The notes: generated by a model not told the origin, from the letters alone. Counted from the stretch's first letter, positions 38,694-50,397 are shown. The stretch: DNA of 64,000 bases from Rhizobium leguminosarum (GCF_001679785.1 NZ_CP016286.1:4846501-4910500); one strand, 5' to 3'. Numbers and translations are program-made.

Positions 38694-39836
38694 ATGAAGT
38701 CTCTCGGCAATATCCGCCGCGCTTTTGCGCCTTGGACCGATCCGTCTGCAAAACCCTTCATTGCTTTCAAGAATGTCACCAAGCGCTTTGGCGATTTTAC
38801 CGCCGTCGACGATCTGTCGCTTGATATCTATCACCGCGAGTTCTTCGCGCTGCTCGGCGCGTCGGGTTGCGGCAAGTCGACGCTCCTGCGCATGCTCGCC
38901 GGTTTCGAGCAGCCGACCTCGGGCGAAATCGTTCTCGACGGCACCGACATGGCCGGCACGCCGCCCTACAGGCGGCCGGTCAACATGATGTTCCAGTCCT
39001 ATGCGCTTTTCCCGCACATGACGGTCGAGAAGAATATCGCCTTCGGCCTGAGGCAGGACGGCATGTCGAAGGACGAGATGACTGACCGCGTCTCGCAGAT
39101 GCTGAAGCTGGTCAAGCTGGAGCAGTTCGCCTCCCGCAAGCCGAACCAGCTTTCCGGCGGCCAGCGCCAGCGCGTGGCGCTTGCCCGCTCGCTTGCCAAG
39201 CGCCCGAAGGTGCTGCTGCTCGACGAACCGCTCGGCGCGCTCGACAAGAAGCTGCGCGAGGAAACCCAGTTCGAGCTGATGGACCTGCAGCAGAACCTCG
39301 GCCTCACTTTCGTCGTCGTCACCCACGACCAGGAAGAGGCGATGACAATGGCCGACCGCATCGCCGTCATGAGCCACGGCAAGGTCGTGCAGGTGGCGAC
39401 ACCCGCCGAGATCTATGAGGCGCCGAATTCCCGCTTCGTCGCGGATTTCATCGGCGACGTGAACATCTTCGACGGCAAGGTCGCCTCATCGGGCAACGGC
39501 ACCATCGAGATCGCAATCGACAGCGGCTTCAGCGTGCGCGTCGCCTCTTCCGAGACACCCTCGGCCGGCAGCGCCGTCGGCTTCGCCATCCGGCCGGAAA
39601 AGATGCGGGTCGGGCGCACGCCTCCCGCCAACGCTTCGGTCAACGCTGCCAGGGGCGAACTCTGGGATATCGCCTATCTCGGCGATATGACCGTCTTCCA
39701 TGTGAAATTGCAAAGCGGCACTATCGTCAAGGCCTCGTCCCTCAATGCGCAGCGCTCCGTCGACGACCCCTTCACCTACGATCAGGAAGTCTGGGTCTCC
39801 TTCGATGAGAACGCCGGCATTCTGCTGAAGGATTGA
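38694..39836 (+). CDS. potG: Polyamine ABC transporter ATP-binding protein
   Basis: PotG energises putrescine/polyamine import. The ATG at 38694 follows GGGGA and gives 380 residues; the frame upstream runs back into potF and is discarded. Walker A GASGCGKST (about 58-66), signature LSGGQRQR (about 155-162), Walker B VLLLDEPLGALD and the FVVVTHDQEEAM switch are present, with a C-terminal TOBE domain. Four bases separate it from potH. Confidence 0.94.
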   Translation: MKSLGNIRRAFAPWTDPSAKPFIAFKNVTKRFGDFTAVDDLSLDIYHREFFALLGASGCGKSTLLRMLAGFEQPTSGEIVLDGTDMAGTPPYRRPVNMMFQSYALFPHMTVEKNIAFGLRQDGMSKDEMTDRVSQMLKLVKLEQFASRKPNQLSGGQRQRVALARSLAKRPKVLLLDEPLGALDKKLREETQFELMDLQQNLGLTFVVVTHDQEEAMTMADRIAVMSHGKVVQVATPAEIYEAPNSRFVADFIGDVNIFDGKVASSGNGTIEIAIDSGFSVRVASSETPSAGSAVGFAIRPEKMRVGRTPPANASVNAARGELWDIAYLGDMTVFHVKLQSGTIVKASSLNAQRSVDDPFTYDQEVWVSFDENAGILLKD

Positions 39837-39840
39837 CATC

Positions 39841-40752
39841 ATGGGCAAGCTCACGTCCGGCCTCTACAATCGCCTCGTCATCGCCATTCCCTACACTTGG
39901 CTGTTGCTCTTCTTCCTGGCGCCCTTCTTCATCGTCTTTCGCATTTCGCTGTCGACGACGGCGATCGCCATGCCGCCTTACGAGCCCGTCTTCTCACTTG
40001 CCGACGGTTGGGCCGGGCTCTGGAGCAAGATCGGAGAGCTCTCCTTCGACAATTACAGCTACCTCACCGAGGACTCGCTCTATTTCAATGCCTATGTCTC
40101 GAGCGTGGTGATTGCCGGGATCTCCACTTTCCTCACATTGCTGATCGCCTATCCGATTGCCTATGGCATGGCACAGGCGCCGCGCAGCATCCGTCCGACG
40201 CTGGTGATGCTGGTCATCCTGCCGTTCTGGACGAGCTTCCTGATTCGCGTCTATTCCTGGATCGCGATCCTGAAACCGGAGGGGCTTCTCAACCAGCTTC
40301 TCCTGTCGCTGCAAATCATCGACAGCCCGCTGATCATCCTCAACACCAATACCGCCGTCTATATCGGCATCGTCTATTCCTATCTGCCCTTCATGGTGCT
40401 GCCGCTCTATTCGGCTCTGGAGAAGATGGACGGTACGCTGATCGAGGCGGCGCAGGATCTTGGTTGCACGCCGATCAAGGCCTTCTGGCGCGTCACCTTT
40501 CCGCTGTCGATCCCCGGCGTGGTGGCCGGCTGCATGCTGGTCTTCATTCCAGCCGTCGGTGAATTCGTCATTCCCGACCTGCTCGGCGGTTCGCAGACGC
40601 TGATGATCGGCAAGACGCTCTGGAACGAATTCAACGCCAACCGCGATTGGCCGGTCTCCTCGGCGGTCGCAACGATCCTGCTGATGATCCTGGTAATCCC
40701 GATCGTCTTCTTCCAGAACGCCCAGGCCAAGGCCGAAGAGCGGGGGAAATAA
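39841..40752 (+). CDS. potH: Polyamine ABC transporter permease
   Basis: The 303-residue product is a PotB/PotH-type permease with six hydrophobic segments (first about 12-34) and an EAA loop at about 200-220 (GTLIEAAQDLGCTPIKAFWRV). It is in the potFGHI order and its stop is three bases before the potI start. Confidence 0.94.
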   Translation: MGKLTSGLYNRLVIAIPYTWLLLFFLAPFFIVFRISLSTTAIAMPPYEPVFSLADGWAGLWSKIGELSFDNYSYLTEDSLYFNAYVSSVVIAGISTFLTLLIAYPIAYGMAQAPRSIRPTLVMLVILPFWTSFLIRVYSWIAILKPEGLLNQLLLSLQIIDSPLIILNTNTAVYIGIVYSYLPFMVLPLYSALEKMDGTLIEAAQDLGCTPIKAFWRVTFPLSIPGVVAGCMLVFIPAVGEFVIPDLLGGSQTLMIGKTLWNEFNANRDWPVSSAVATILLMILVIPIVFFQNAQAKAEERGK

Positions 40753-40755
40753 TCC

Positions 40756-41574
40756 ATGCTGAAATGGACCCGTTTCAACATCATCTCCGTCACGCTCGGC
40801 TTTGCCTTTCTCTACCTGCCGATCGTGCTGCTGGTGATCTTCTCCTTCAACGAATCGAAGCTCGTCACCGTCTGGGGCGGCTTCTCCACCAAGTGGTATG
40901 TCTCGCTGCTCTCGAACCAGGGCCTGCTCGACGCCGCCTGGGTGACGATCCGTGTCGGCCTCCTGTCGGCGACGGTCGCAACCATCCTCGGCACGATGGC
41001 GGCGCTGACGCTGGTGCGCTACACCCGCTTTCATGGCCGCATGCTGTTTTCGGGCATGATCTACGCGCCGCTCGTCATGCCCGACGTCATCACCGGCCTG
41101 TCGCTGCTGCTGCTCTTCGTCGCGATCGGTTTCGACCGCGGCTTCTGGACGATCACGCTCGCGCATACGACGCTGACCATGTGCTTCGTCGCCGTCGTCG
41201 TGCAGTCGCGCCTGTTGAGCTTCGATCAATCGATCGAGGAAGCGGCGCAGGATCTCGGCGCGCCGCCGGTGCGGACTTTCTTCGAGATCACCCTGCCGAT
41301 CATCGCGCCGGCTGTGCTCTCCGGCTGGATCCTTGCCTTCACCCTGTCGCTCGACGACCTGGTGATCGCCAGTTTCACCTCGGGGCCGGGCGCCACCACG
41401 CTGCCGATGAGGATCTACAGCCAGGTGCGCCTCGGCGTGACGCCTGAGATCAATGCGGTGTGCACGATCCTGATCGCGATCGTGACCGTTGGTGTCATCT
41501 GCGCCTCGGTCGTCACCAAGCGCCGTGAAATCCAGCGCCAGCGGGACGAGCGTGCGGCAGCAGCCGGCGCCTGA
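40756..41574 (+). CDS. potI: Polyamine ABC transporter permease
   Basis: The 272-residue product is the second permease of the polyamine importer, with six hydrophobic segments and the EAA loop SIEEAAQDLGAPPVRTFFEI (about 158-177). The C terminus is a short charged tail. It closes the operon and converges with the AsmA-like gene. Confidence 0.94.
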   Translation: MLKWTRFNIISVTLGFAFLYLPIVLLVIFSFNESKLVTVWGGFSTKWYVSLLSNQGLLDAAWVTIRVGLLSATVATILGTMAALTLVRYTRFHGRMLFSGMIYAPLVMPDVITGLSLLLLFVAIGFDRGFWTITLAHTTLTMCFVAVVVQSRLLSFDQSIEEAAQDLGAPPVRTFFEITLPIIAPAVLSGWILAFTLSLDDLVIASFTSGPGATTLPMRIYSQVRLGVTPEINAVCTILIAIVTVGVICASVVTKRREIQRQRDERAAAAGA

Positions 41575-41590
41575 TGCCGTGCGACGCGCT

Positions 41591-43483
41591 TTATTGCGCC
41601 TGAGGCGTATTGCCGAAAAGCGGAACCGGCGAGATCACCGGGTTCGGCCAGGAACCGCCGATGAAGAACGGCAGAAGCGGCAGCTCCGCCGCCTTGGCCG
41701 GATCGGTTGCATCAAGCGATCCGGAAAGCGCCAGCCCGTTCGACTGATAGGTGATGACGCCGGAAAGCGTCAGCGTCTGTGTGGCGCCGGCGATGCGGGC
41801 GTCGTGCATTTCGGCGGAACCGTTGGCGAAATCGGCCTGAAGGTTGAGCTGGTTGAAGGCGAAGACGCCGCCTGCTGCCGCGCTCAGCGGAAAGAACGGT
41901 TTTTCGGCCGCCTGCGTCCGGAGTGCTGCGGCATCGATGCCGGGAATCGTGCCTTCCCCCGTCCAGAAGTGCAGTCTGCCGGTGACGTCGGCAAGGCCGG
42001 TCGTCCAGATCGCCTTCGGCGACTGCAGGTCGAGATCGAGCGATCCGGTTGCAAGCGGCAGCGGACCCTTCAGCTGCAGGCGCTCGGCAAGGGCTGCGAA
42101 GTCGGCATTGCGGATCGACAGCTGCAGCTTGCCGCCGCCGTCGAAGTCGCGCTGCGTTGCTTCGAGATGCGCGGTCATTTCACCGCCTTCGAACTGGCTG
42201 TCGCCAATATCGAATTTCGCCTCGCCGCCGGCAACGATCATGCTGGCGCCGACATCGGAGAGCTCGAAGAGACCCATCTGCGCGCGCCGTGCCGAAAGCC
42301 TGACGTCGACATCGAGCACCTGCAGCGGCCCGCTCATGCCGGTGGATATGTCCTCCGCCTCGCCGGCCGCGAGCCTGAGCGCGAAGGCGTCGAGGAAGGG
42401 CTTGAGGTTCATCTGGTCGAAGGCGAGCGTGCCGCCGATCTTCGGTCGTTTGCCGGGTTGGGTGAAAAGGTCCATCACCCCAGTGGCGCTCGCTTCGTTC
42501 AGCGAGAGGCTGAGATTGTTGAAACGCAGCCCGTTGCCCGACGACATGATATCGGATTCCAGCGAGGCGCTCTTCAATGTTGCGATGCCGGGGACCGATT
42601 TGCCCGACCATGTCAGAAGTGCGGGCACATCGGGAATGGTGACGGTGGCATTGCCGGAAAAGGCCGAAAGGCTCGCGATACTGGCAATGCCCTGGAAGTG
42701 CGCGGTCAAAAGGTTTGATGTGAGCGACGTTCGTGTCTCGGCATTCCTGCCGGCAAAGGCGAGCAGCGGCTGGCGCGAGGCGAAATCGACCTTCAGGTCT
42801 TCGCCGTTGATGCGGGCAATGACCACCGCCGAGATCGCGCCGGAGAGTCTCGGCCAGGCGATATCTGCGGTGACGCTGTCGAAATGATAGGTCTTGGCGG
42901 TCTTGATGTCGGTGACCACAAGTGTGCCGTCCTCGACGGTCACCGCCCCGATCTCGGCATCGAGATCGGGATCGAGCATCTCAGCTCCGTTTTCGTAGCG
43001 TACGCCGCTGATCGCGCGTGCCAGCAGGCCGGCATAACTCCAGTCGATGAGCCCTTTTTCATCGCGCGTCAGTGCCAGGTTGGGACGCACCAGATGGAAT
43101 TCGTGGAAACTCGTCCGGCCTCTCAACGCATCGATGAGGCTAAAATCGGCCGACAGGCTTTCAATGCTGCCGAGCAGCTTGTCACCGCTTTCGCGCGGCT
43201 GGCGGATAGTGATCTGGTTCAGCGTGATGCGCGGCGTCGGCCAGAATTCGAGAACCGGACTGCCCTTGATCTCGGCATGGTAGCCTGTCCATTTCGACAG
43301 CGCGTCCTCGATACCGGAGCGCACGAAGCCGGTCGAGATGAGATAGGGTGCGGCAACCCTGAGCGCCACGAAAAGCGCCAGCGCGATCAGCAGGAACACC
43401 GTCGACAGGCGGGCGAAGGCCGGAAGCCAGCGCGAAACGGGTCCGATCTTCCTGCGCCACCTGCGATGTCTTGACGTGCTCAT
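41591..43483 (-). CDS. AsmA-family envelope protein
   Basis: The ATG at 43483 has GGAG just upstream; a TTG five codons earlier is less likely. The 630-residue protein has a basic N terminus, one membrane segment at about 20-43, then a long periplasmic beta-rich region of AsmA type with LSKWTGYHAEIKGSP and SADFSLIDALRGR near the start. AsmA-like proteins are related to bridge-like lipid transfer proteins and affect outer membrane lipid composition. It stands alone. Confidence 0.83.
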   Translation of the reverse strand: MSTSRHRRWRRKIGPVSRWLPAFARLSTVFLLIALALFVALRVAAPYLISTGFVRSGIEDALSKWTGYHAEIKGSPVLEFWPTPRITLNQITIRQPRESGDKLLGSIESLSADFSLIDALRGRTSFHEFHLVRPNLALTRDEKGLIDWSYAGLLARAISGVRYENGAEMLDPDLDAEIGAVTVEDGTLVVTDIKTAKTYHFDSVTADIAWPRLSGAISAVVIARINGEDLKVDFASRQPLLAFAGRNAETRTSLTSNLLTAHFQGIASIASLSAFSGNATVTIPDVPALLTWSGKSVPGIATLKSASLESDIMSSGNGLRFNNLSLSLNEASATGVMDLFTQPGKRPKIGGTLAFDQMNLKPFLDAFALRLAAGEAEDISTGMSGPLQVLDVDVRLSARRAQMGLFELSDVGASMIVAGGEAKFDIGDSQFEGGEMTAHLEATQRDFDGGGKLQLSIRNADFAALAERLQLKGPLPLATGSLDLDLQSPKAIWTTGLADVTGRLHFWTGEGTIPGIDAAALRTQAAEKPFFPLSAAAGGVFAFNQLNLQADFANGSAEMHDARIAGATQTLTLSGVITYQSNGLALSGSLDATDPAKAAELPLLPFFIGGSWPNPVISPVPLFGNTPQAQ

Positions 43484-43658
43484 GATCTCCGCCGGCAAAT
43501 TCAGCCGGTCATCCCGTTATGCGCTGATTTCGCCGGATATAGGAAATGCCAGGCATATGCAAATCTCTTACAGCGCCGCACGTCTTTTCAGACGCGCAAA
43601 GGACGCTGTAACCTTTGAATTGACGGCATCGGATCACGCCGGTTCCGTACTTTATAAC

Positions 43659-43670
43659 GCAATGCAGCAT
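43659..43670 (+). promoter_or_regulatory. GCAATGCA motif upstream of acetoacetyl-CoA synthetase
   Basis: GCAATGCA (43659-43666) is shared with the phasin promoter (49867-49874) and lies 37 bases before the start codon, beside a TATAAC/ATATAAG A/T-rich stretch. The match is shorter than that at zwf, so support is weak. Confidence 0.3.
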
Positions 43671-43702
43671 GATATAAGGGCGGTATTGGGGAGGAGGATT
43701 GA

Positions 43703-45655
<1,953 letters not shown>

Positions 45656-45839
45656 CAGCGATCGTAGATTACAAGCTTTCACCCTTTATCAATTTCCTGT
45701 CATGGAAACCTTTCGTTAAGAAAGGTTTGTCAAAGGTGAAGCTAACTTGGGGGCCGCACATGAACGATGCGGCCTGGGGCCTTCCGGCCTCCGAAACATG
45801 ACGTTGATCGACTGAGCTCTTGTTGAACAGCACCAAATT

Positions 45840-45867
45840 CAAAGGCGGCCTCTTGGCTGCCTTTTCT
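45840..45867 (+). terminator. Rho-independent terminator, plus-strand orientation
   Basis: AAAGGCGGCC and GGCTGCCTTT (45841-45863) form a 10 bp stem with one G-T wobble and a TCTT loop, followed by TCTTTA. It serves the plus strand. The 215-base gap between the synthetase and the convergent kinase also holds GGCCGC/GCGGCC arms near 45751-45774 and no clear gene. Confidence 0.65.
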
Positions 45868-45870
45868 TTA

Positions 45871-48800
45871 TCAACCGGCCAGCACGCGTTGCGACGGGAA
45901 TGTGATCTCGACGAGTGTGCCCTCGTTCGGCGCTGAATTGATCGAGAAGGTCGCTCGGTTGGCATCCACCATCGCCTTGGTCAACGGCAGGCCGAGCCCG
46001 GTGCCGTCGCCGCGATGACGCGACTGGGTCGAGGAGACCTGCCTGAACGGCTTCATCGCCTGGTCGAGCTCGCCGCGCGTCATGCCGATGCCGGTATCGC
46101 GGACCCTGAGGACAACGCTGCCATTCGCCTCATAGGAGGTGGAAACGACGATCTGCCCGCCTGACGGGGTGAAGCGGATGGCGTTCGACAGGATGTTGAG
46201 CGCGATCTGCTTGATCGAGCGCAGATCCGCCACGACCTCGGGTACCGCATGCGACAGCGCCGTGCGGATGATGACGCGCTGGCCGTTCGCCTGCGGCTGT
46301 ACCAGAGCCACAGCCTCGGAGACTGCCTCGTTGAGGCCGACGGCGGCAAAATCGAGATCCATCTCGCCCGCCTCGATCTTCGAAATGTCGAGCAGGTCGT
46401 TGACGATATCGAGGACATGCCGGCCGGAGCGGCCGATGTCGTTGGCATATTCGATATAACGCGGATGGCCGATCGGCCCGAAGCGCTCGCCGGCCATCAT
46501 GTCGGAAAAGCCGATGATGGCGTTGAGCGGCGTGCGGATCTCGTGGCTGACGCGGGCGAGGAAATCGGTCTTGTGGGCGTTGGCGGTTTCGGCCGCACCC
46601 TTGGCGTTGCGCAGCTCGTCCTCGGTGCGCTTCCATTGGGTGATATCGCGGATGACGGCGCAATAGCCGTTGGAGGAAGTGAGCTGGCCCATCGTCATGA
46701 ACAGCGGTACGAAGCCGCCAGCGGCCTCGCGGCCGATCACTTCGCGCCCGTCGTTCAACACGCTTGCCACGCCATGGTCGGAGAGGCCGTTCAGATAGTC
46801 GATGACTGCCTTCTGGCTCTCATGGGCAAATAGCATGACGAAGGGTTTGCCGCGCGTTTCCTGTTCGTCGTAATTGAAAAGCGCGCTGGCCGACCGGTTC
46901 ATCGAGCGGATGTCGCCCTCCGTGCCGATGACGACGACGCCGTCGGTCGCCGTTTCCAGGATCGAGCGCAATTCTTCCACTTCGACCTGGAGTTTAGCGA
47001 CCTTCTCGACCATCCGCTCAGGGCGGCCTTCGGAACGGCCCTCGGAGCGGTTTGCGTCGCCGCGGCCATCCTCCTTGCCTTCCACCGGCATCAGCGCCAG
47101 CATCAGGGCGTTGGCGTCTTCCCAGCGCACAGATTGCAGCCGCGCGGTCACCGGCGCCAGCGTATCATCGGCCTTGACGAGCATCATGGTGCCGGAGCCT
47201 GCGGCATTCTCCTCGAGTTCGCGGCGCTGCAGCAGGGCTTCGATGCCGCCCACTTCGCGCAATGCCTCGAGCGTGCCGTAGCCCGTCAACCGCATGAATT
47301 CCGGATTGGCATGGATCAACGCATCGCCGATATGGATCAGCACGGCAACAGGCAGTTGGTCGACCGTTCCCACCGACAGCCCGCCCGTCATCTTGATGCG
47401 CGGCGGGATGAAGCTGGTGAGAACCTCGATCTGGCTGGCCGTCTCCTCCAGCCCTTCCGTTGCCTCGTCCTCGTATATAACGTTCGGCTCTTCTGTGGCG
47501 CCATCGTCTTCGCGCGCCTCGACGGCATTCTCGAAAATCGCCTCCTGCGGCACGATCTCCTCGTCAGACGGTATGTCCGCCTGCTCAGTGGTGGGTGTTT
47601 CGACGTCGAACGCTTCGGGTCCGAGGGCCTCTTCGAAGCCGGCCGTTTCCGTGACGGCGGGTTCCGCCGGCGCCGGGCTGCTAGGCTCGTCCTTGCTGGC
47701 GCCGAAGGCTTCGAGGCGCTTGGCGATCTCGCGGAAATTGGCCTGTTCGGCGGCCGTCAGTCCGGCGCCGCTGTTGTGGAGCTGAACGATCTTGTCGGAG
47801 AAACGGCGATTGGGCGTTTCTGAAATCCGAAGCGCCGGCGGCTCGTCCGAAACATCCGCTGCCGGCTCGGCGGCAGGTGTTTCGTCGGCGCCGACCGCCT
47901 GTTCTTCTACGGCATTCTCCGGCGCTGATGTCTGCACGATCGCCTCTTCGGCAGTGATTTCTTCCGATCCTGTCTCTTCGGTCTCCGGGGACTCCGGCTC
48001 GGCTGCCGTAAACGCTTGGTCGTCGATCTCTTCCGCTGCAATGATTTCGGCCGAGACCTCTTGGGGTGCGGCTTCCGCTTCATCTGCCACTTCGGCGACG
48101 GGCTCTGCAACCGGGCCGAGGCTCGCTGCATTATGGCCGATACCATCAGGGCCGAGTGTCAGGCCGAGCGCCAGCGGATCTTCCTGTGCATCGGAAAGCC
48201 GGACGACGCCGAAGCCGCGGAAGCCATCGAAGTCGCGGTTGCGGGTATAGGTGGGCAGCGCCGCCAGATCGACCGGAACGACGAGGCTGGTGCCTTCGAC
48301 CGGCCAAAGGATCGTCTTGCCCGACCATGTGTCGCGGCGGGCGAGCGCCTCGGAAAGCTTGCCGTCAGGATCGAGATTGAAGAGGGCGGCGACATCGCCG
48401 AAGGCAGAGCCGATGATATCGGACGCATGCGGACCGACGGCCTCGGCAAATTCGTGGCTGACTTCGTTGAACCGGCCTTCGGCGTCGATCTTCCAGACGA
48501 AGCGCGTGGCGCGGCTGTTTGGCCTGAAGACGAAGCCGGGCTCAGCCTCAAGCTGAGGGGCAGGGGTGGCATCGGGGACAGCAGGCGTTTCAATGGCTGG
48601 ATCTTGGTGGATCGCTTCCGGCGTGTCTTCAATAGGCGTTTCGCTGGCCTCAACAGGCGGTTCCGCCGCCGTTGCCGTTTCCACCGTCTCCGCAATGGAG
48701 GTCAAATCGTCCTCAGTGATCGCGGCGGGCTCGGTGGTCTCATCCGCGCTGCTATCGATCATGCCGCCGTCGCTCTCCGGCTCCGCATCCGCGTCAGGAT

Positions 48801-49734
48801 GCGTCTCTTCAATCGCCTCCTCTGCGGGTGCCGCGGCTGTCTCGGCGGGCTGTTCGTTTTCGCCGGCGATCTCCTCGAGCGTCTCCTCGACCTCTTCGAT
48901 CCCCGAGACCGCGTCGATGATTTCGGTGAAGCCTGTAGCGGCGACAGGTTCGTCCTGAAGTACTTCGGCCGGCGGCGGGCTTTCTTCCTGTGCAGGCGCA
49001 TCGACCGGCTCGAGCGTGGACGCATCGACTGGATCGAGCGCGGGCGCGTCTAGAGGGTCGAGATGACCGATCGCGGTCTCCACCGCAAAGAGCAGATTGA
49101 GCGCCGGATCGTCGCTGAGCTTGCCGACCGCGGCCGGAAGATTGCCTCTGCCGGTGGCGACAGGTCGCTTCACCAATCGGTCGGGATGCGCGCCGGCAAG
49201 GTTAATCAAGGTCTTTGCCGTCTGCTCGGAGATTCCGAGCGAGGCAAAGCCCGGCGAAGCCGCGATGACTTCGCCATTGGCACCGATCACCGCCATATGC
49301 GTATCGGGATCATCAAGCCCCTGCAGCATCTGGGCCGCCGATGCACCGGCCGCGAGTGGCTTTGCCGAGACCGGCACCGAAAACAGGATGGCCTTTTCGC
49401 CCTGGGAAAGCCGGATTAGTTCGGCTGCCGCCTGCACCTGCGCACGCTGGAAGCCCTTGGCAACGCGGATCATCAGGCTGCGGCTGTCGCCGATATCGGT
49501 CAGCTGGCGCGCCGCCGTTTCCAGCTGGCGGAAGGTGATGTCGGCGCGGTCGACCCCCTGATCGAGCAGGTCGTAGACTGCCGAATGGCCGAAAAGCTCC
49601 GCACCCGCACCGTTCGCCCAGAGCAGGCGCGCAAGATCGGCTGAAAACAGCACCATGGCCTCGCCGCGTGAAAAGCGTTCCCGCACCCGTGCGTGCACGG
49701 CGATATCGATGAACGGATATTGGACTGCGGGCAT
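45871..49734 (-). CDS. PdhS/PleC/DivJ-type PAS histidine kinase with long acidic linker
   Basis: The 1287-residue protein is predicted cytoplasmic, without membrane segments. An N-terminal sensor-like region (about 1-170) is followed by long Glu/Ala/Pro-rich low-complexity stretches (about 230-390 and 530-770) that flank a PAS-like domain (about 400-515). Two further PAS domains (about 788-870 and 920-1040) lead to the H box with phosphoryl His1064 in SHEIRTPLNAIIGFSDMM and the ERFGPIGHPRYIEYA segment characteristic of PleC/DivJ/PdhS kinases. N and G boxes follow near the C terminus. These kinases act on DivK and control asymmetric division. No receiver domain is present. Confidence 0.88.
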   Translation of the reverse strand: MPAVQYPFIDIAVHARVRERFSRGEAMVLFSADLARLLWANGAGAELFGHSAVYDLLDQGVDRADITFRQLETAARQLTDIGDSRSLMIRVAKGFQRAQVQAAAELIRLSQGEKAILFSVPVSAKPLAAGASAAQMLQGLDDPDTHMAVIGANGEVIAASPGFASLGISEQTAKTLINLAGAHPDRLVKRPVATGRGNLPAAVGKLSDDPALNLLFAVETAIGHLDPLDAPALDPVDASTLEPVDAPAQEESPPPAEVLQDEPVAATGFTEIIDAVSGIEEVEETLEEIAGENEQPAETAAAPAEEAIEETHPDADAEPESDGGMIDSSADETTEPAAITEDDLTSIAETVETATAAEPPVEASETPIEDTPEAIHQDPAIETPAVPDATPAPQLEAEPGFVFRPNSRATRFVWKIDAEGRFNEVSHEFAEAVGPHASDIIGSAFGDVAALFNLDPDGKLSEALARRDTWSGKTILWPVEGTSLVVPVDLAALPTYTRNRDFDGFRGFGVVRLSDAQEDPLALGLTLGPDGIGHNAASLGPVAEPVAEVADEAEAAPQEVSAEIIAAEEIDDQAFTAAEPESPETEETGSEEITAEEAIVQTSAPENAVEEQAVGADETPAAEPAADVSDEPPALRISETPNRRFSDKIVQLHNSGAGLTAAEQANFREIAKRLEAFGASKDEPSSPAPAEPAVTETAGFEEALGPEAFDVETPTTEQADIPSDEEIVPQEAIFENAVEAREDDGATEEPNVIYEDEATEGLEETASQIEVLTSFIPPRIKMTGGLSVGTVDQLPVAVLIHIGDALIHANPEFMRLTGYGTLEALREVGGIEALLQRRELEENAAGSGTMMLVKADDTLAPVTARLQSVRWEDANALMLALMPVEGKEDGRGDANRSEGRSEGRPERMVEKVAKLQVEVEELRSILETATDGVVVIGTEGDIRSMNRSASALFNYDEQETRGKPFVMLFAHESQKAVIDYLNGLSDHGVASVLNDGREVIGREAAGGFVPLFMTMGQLTSSNGYCAVIRDITQWKRTEDELRNAKGAAETANAHKTDFLARVSHEIRTPLNAIIGFSDMMAGERFGPIGHPRYIEYANDIGRSGRHVLDIVNDLLDISKIEAGEMDLDFAAVGLNEAVSEAVALVQPQANGQRVIIRTALSHAVPEVVADLRSIKQIALNILSNAIRFTPSGGQIVVSTSYEANGSVVLRVRDTGIGMTRGELDQAMKPFRQVSSTQSRHRGDGTGLGLPLTKAMVDANRATFSINSAPNEGTLVEITFPSQRVLAG

Positions 49735-49843
49735 GTTCGAACCTTGTCGCTGTCGGCCTTCTTAAATTAACGGCTTATTAATAACTGCGGGGCGCATGCC
49801 GGTCCAGAAGAGTAGGGGGTTTTCGGCCGGAAAGGTTAACGTC

Positions 49844-49877
49844 TTGTGCACTGCACAATAATTGTTGCAATGCACAA
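49844..49877 (+). promoter_or_regulatory. Two TGCA-type palindromic sites at the phasin promoter
   Basis: TTGTGCACTGCACAA (49844-49858) is a near-perfect palindrome. TTGCAATGCACAA (49865-49877) shares the TGCACAA half. They overlap the -35 region of the candidate promoter. TGC-rich palindromes are known operators of the PHB-responsive repressor PhaR, whose main target is the phasin gene. Confidence 0.65.
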
Positions 49878-49893
49878 TGAAATGTCTTATATA
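49865..49893 (+). promoter_or_regulatory. Candidate phasin promoter
   Basis: TTGCAA (49865-49870) and TATATA (49888-49893) are separated by 17 bases, a good vegetative promoter, 55 bases before the ATG. Confidence 0.6.
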
Positions 49894-49947
49894 AGCATCA
49901 TCCAACTAACGCAGGCAGCGGCTGCCTCAACCCAAAGGATGCGACCC

Positions 49948-50397
49948 ATGGCTACCATAAAGACCGACGACGTTTTTTCAATCGCTTCTTTCGACCCGTC
50001 CAAGTTCACGGAATCCTTCCGTGAATTCGCCGAAAAGGGCGCTCAGCAGTCGAAGGATGCCTATGCCAAGCTGAAGACCGCTGGCGAGGAAGCCGGCAAG
50101 ACGCTCGAAGCCACCGTCCAGACGGCACAGGCCGGCTCGGTCGAGATCGGCCTGAAGGCGATCGACATCCTGCGCATCAACTCCGAGAACTCGCTGTCGC
50201 ACTTCGAAGCGCTGCTCGGCGTCAAGTCCCCGGCCGAATTCTTCGAGCTGCAGACCTCGTTCATCCGCAAGCAGGCCGAACTCACCGTCGAGCAGGCGAA
50301 GTCGATACAGGAAACCACCAAGCAGGTGGCCGAAAAGCTCGCAAAGCCCTCCAAGGACGCCGCCGAAAAGGCTATGGCTTCCTTCAAGGTTGCCTGA
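49948..50397 (+). CDS. Phasin, PHB granule-associated protein
   Basis: The ATG at 49948 follows AAAGGATG; the frame extends 34 codons further upstream, but that part spans the promoter. The 149-residue product is helical and amphipathic with the phasin_2 pattern: FTESFREFAEKGAQQSKDAYA near residue 18, then SVEIGLKAIDILRINSENSLSHFEALLGVKSP and QAELTVEQAKSIQETTKQV. Phasins coat polyhydroxybutyrate granules and set their size. A terminator follows the stop. Confidence 0.92.
   Translation: MATIKTDDVFSIASFDPSKFTESFREFAEKGAQQSKDAYAKLKTAGEEAGKTLEATVQTAQAGSVEIGLKAIDILRINSENSLSHFEALLGVKSPAEFFELQTSFIRKQAELTVEQAKSIQETTKQVAEKLAKPSKDAAEKAMASFKVA

Noticed and set aside
45751..45774. Possible small RNA or tiny gene in the gap between acetoacetyl-CoA synthetase and the kinase
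   Set aside because: Only short GGCCGC/GCGGCC arms and a 13-codon frame are present, with no promoter; not enough support.
49846..49947. 34-codon N-terminal extension of the phasin
   Set aside because: It would translate through the promoter and operator sites; the ATG at 49948 has a ribosome site and fits phasin length.
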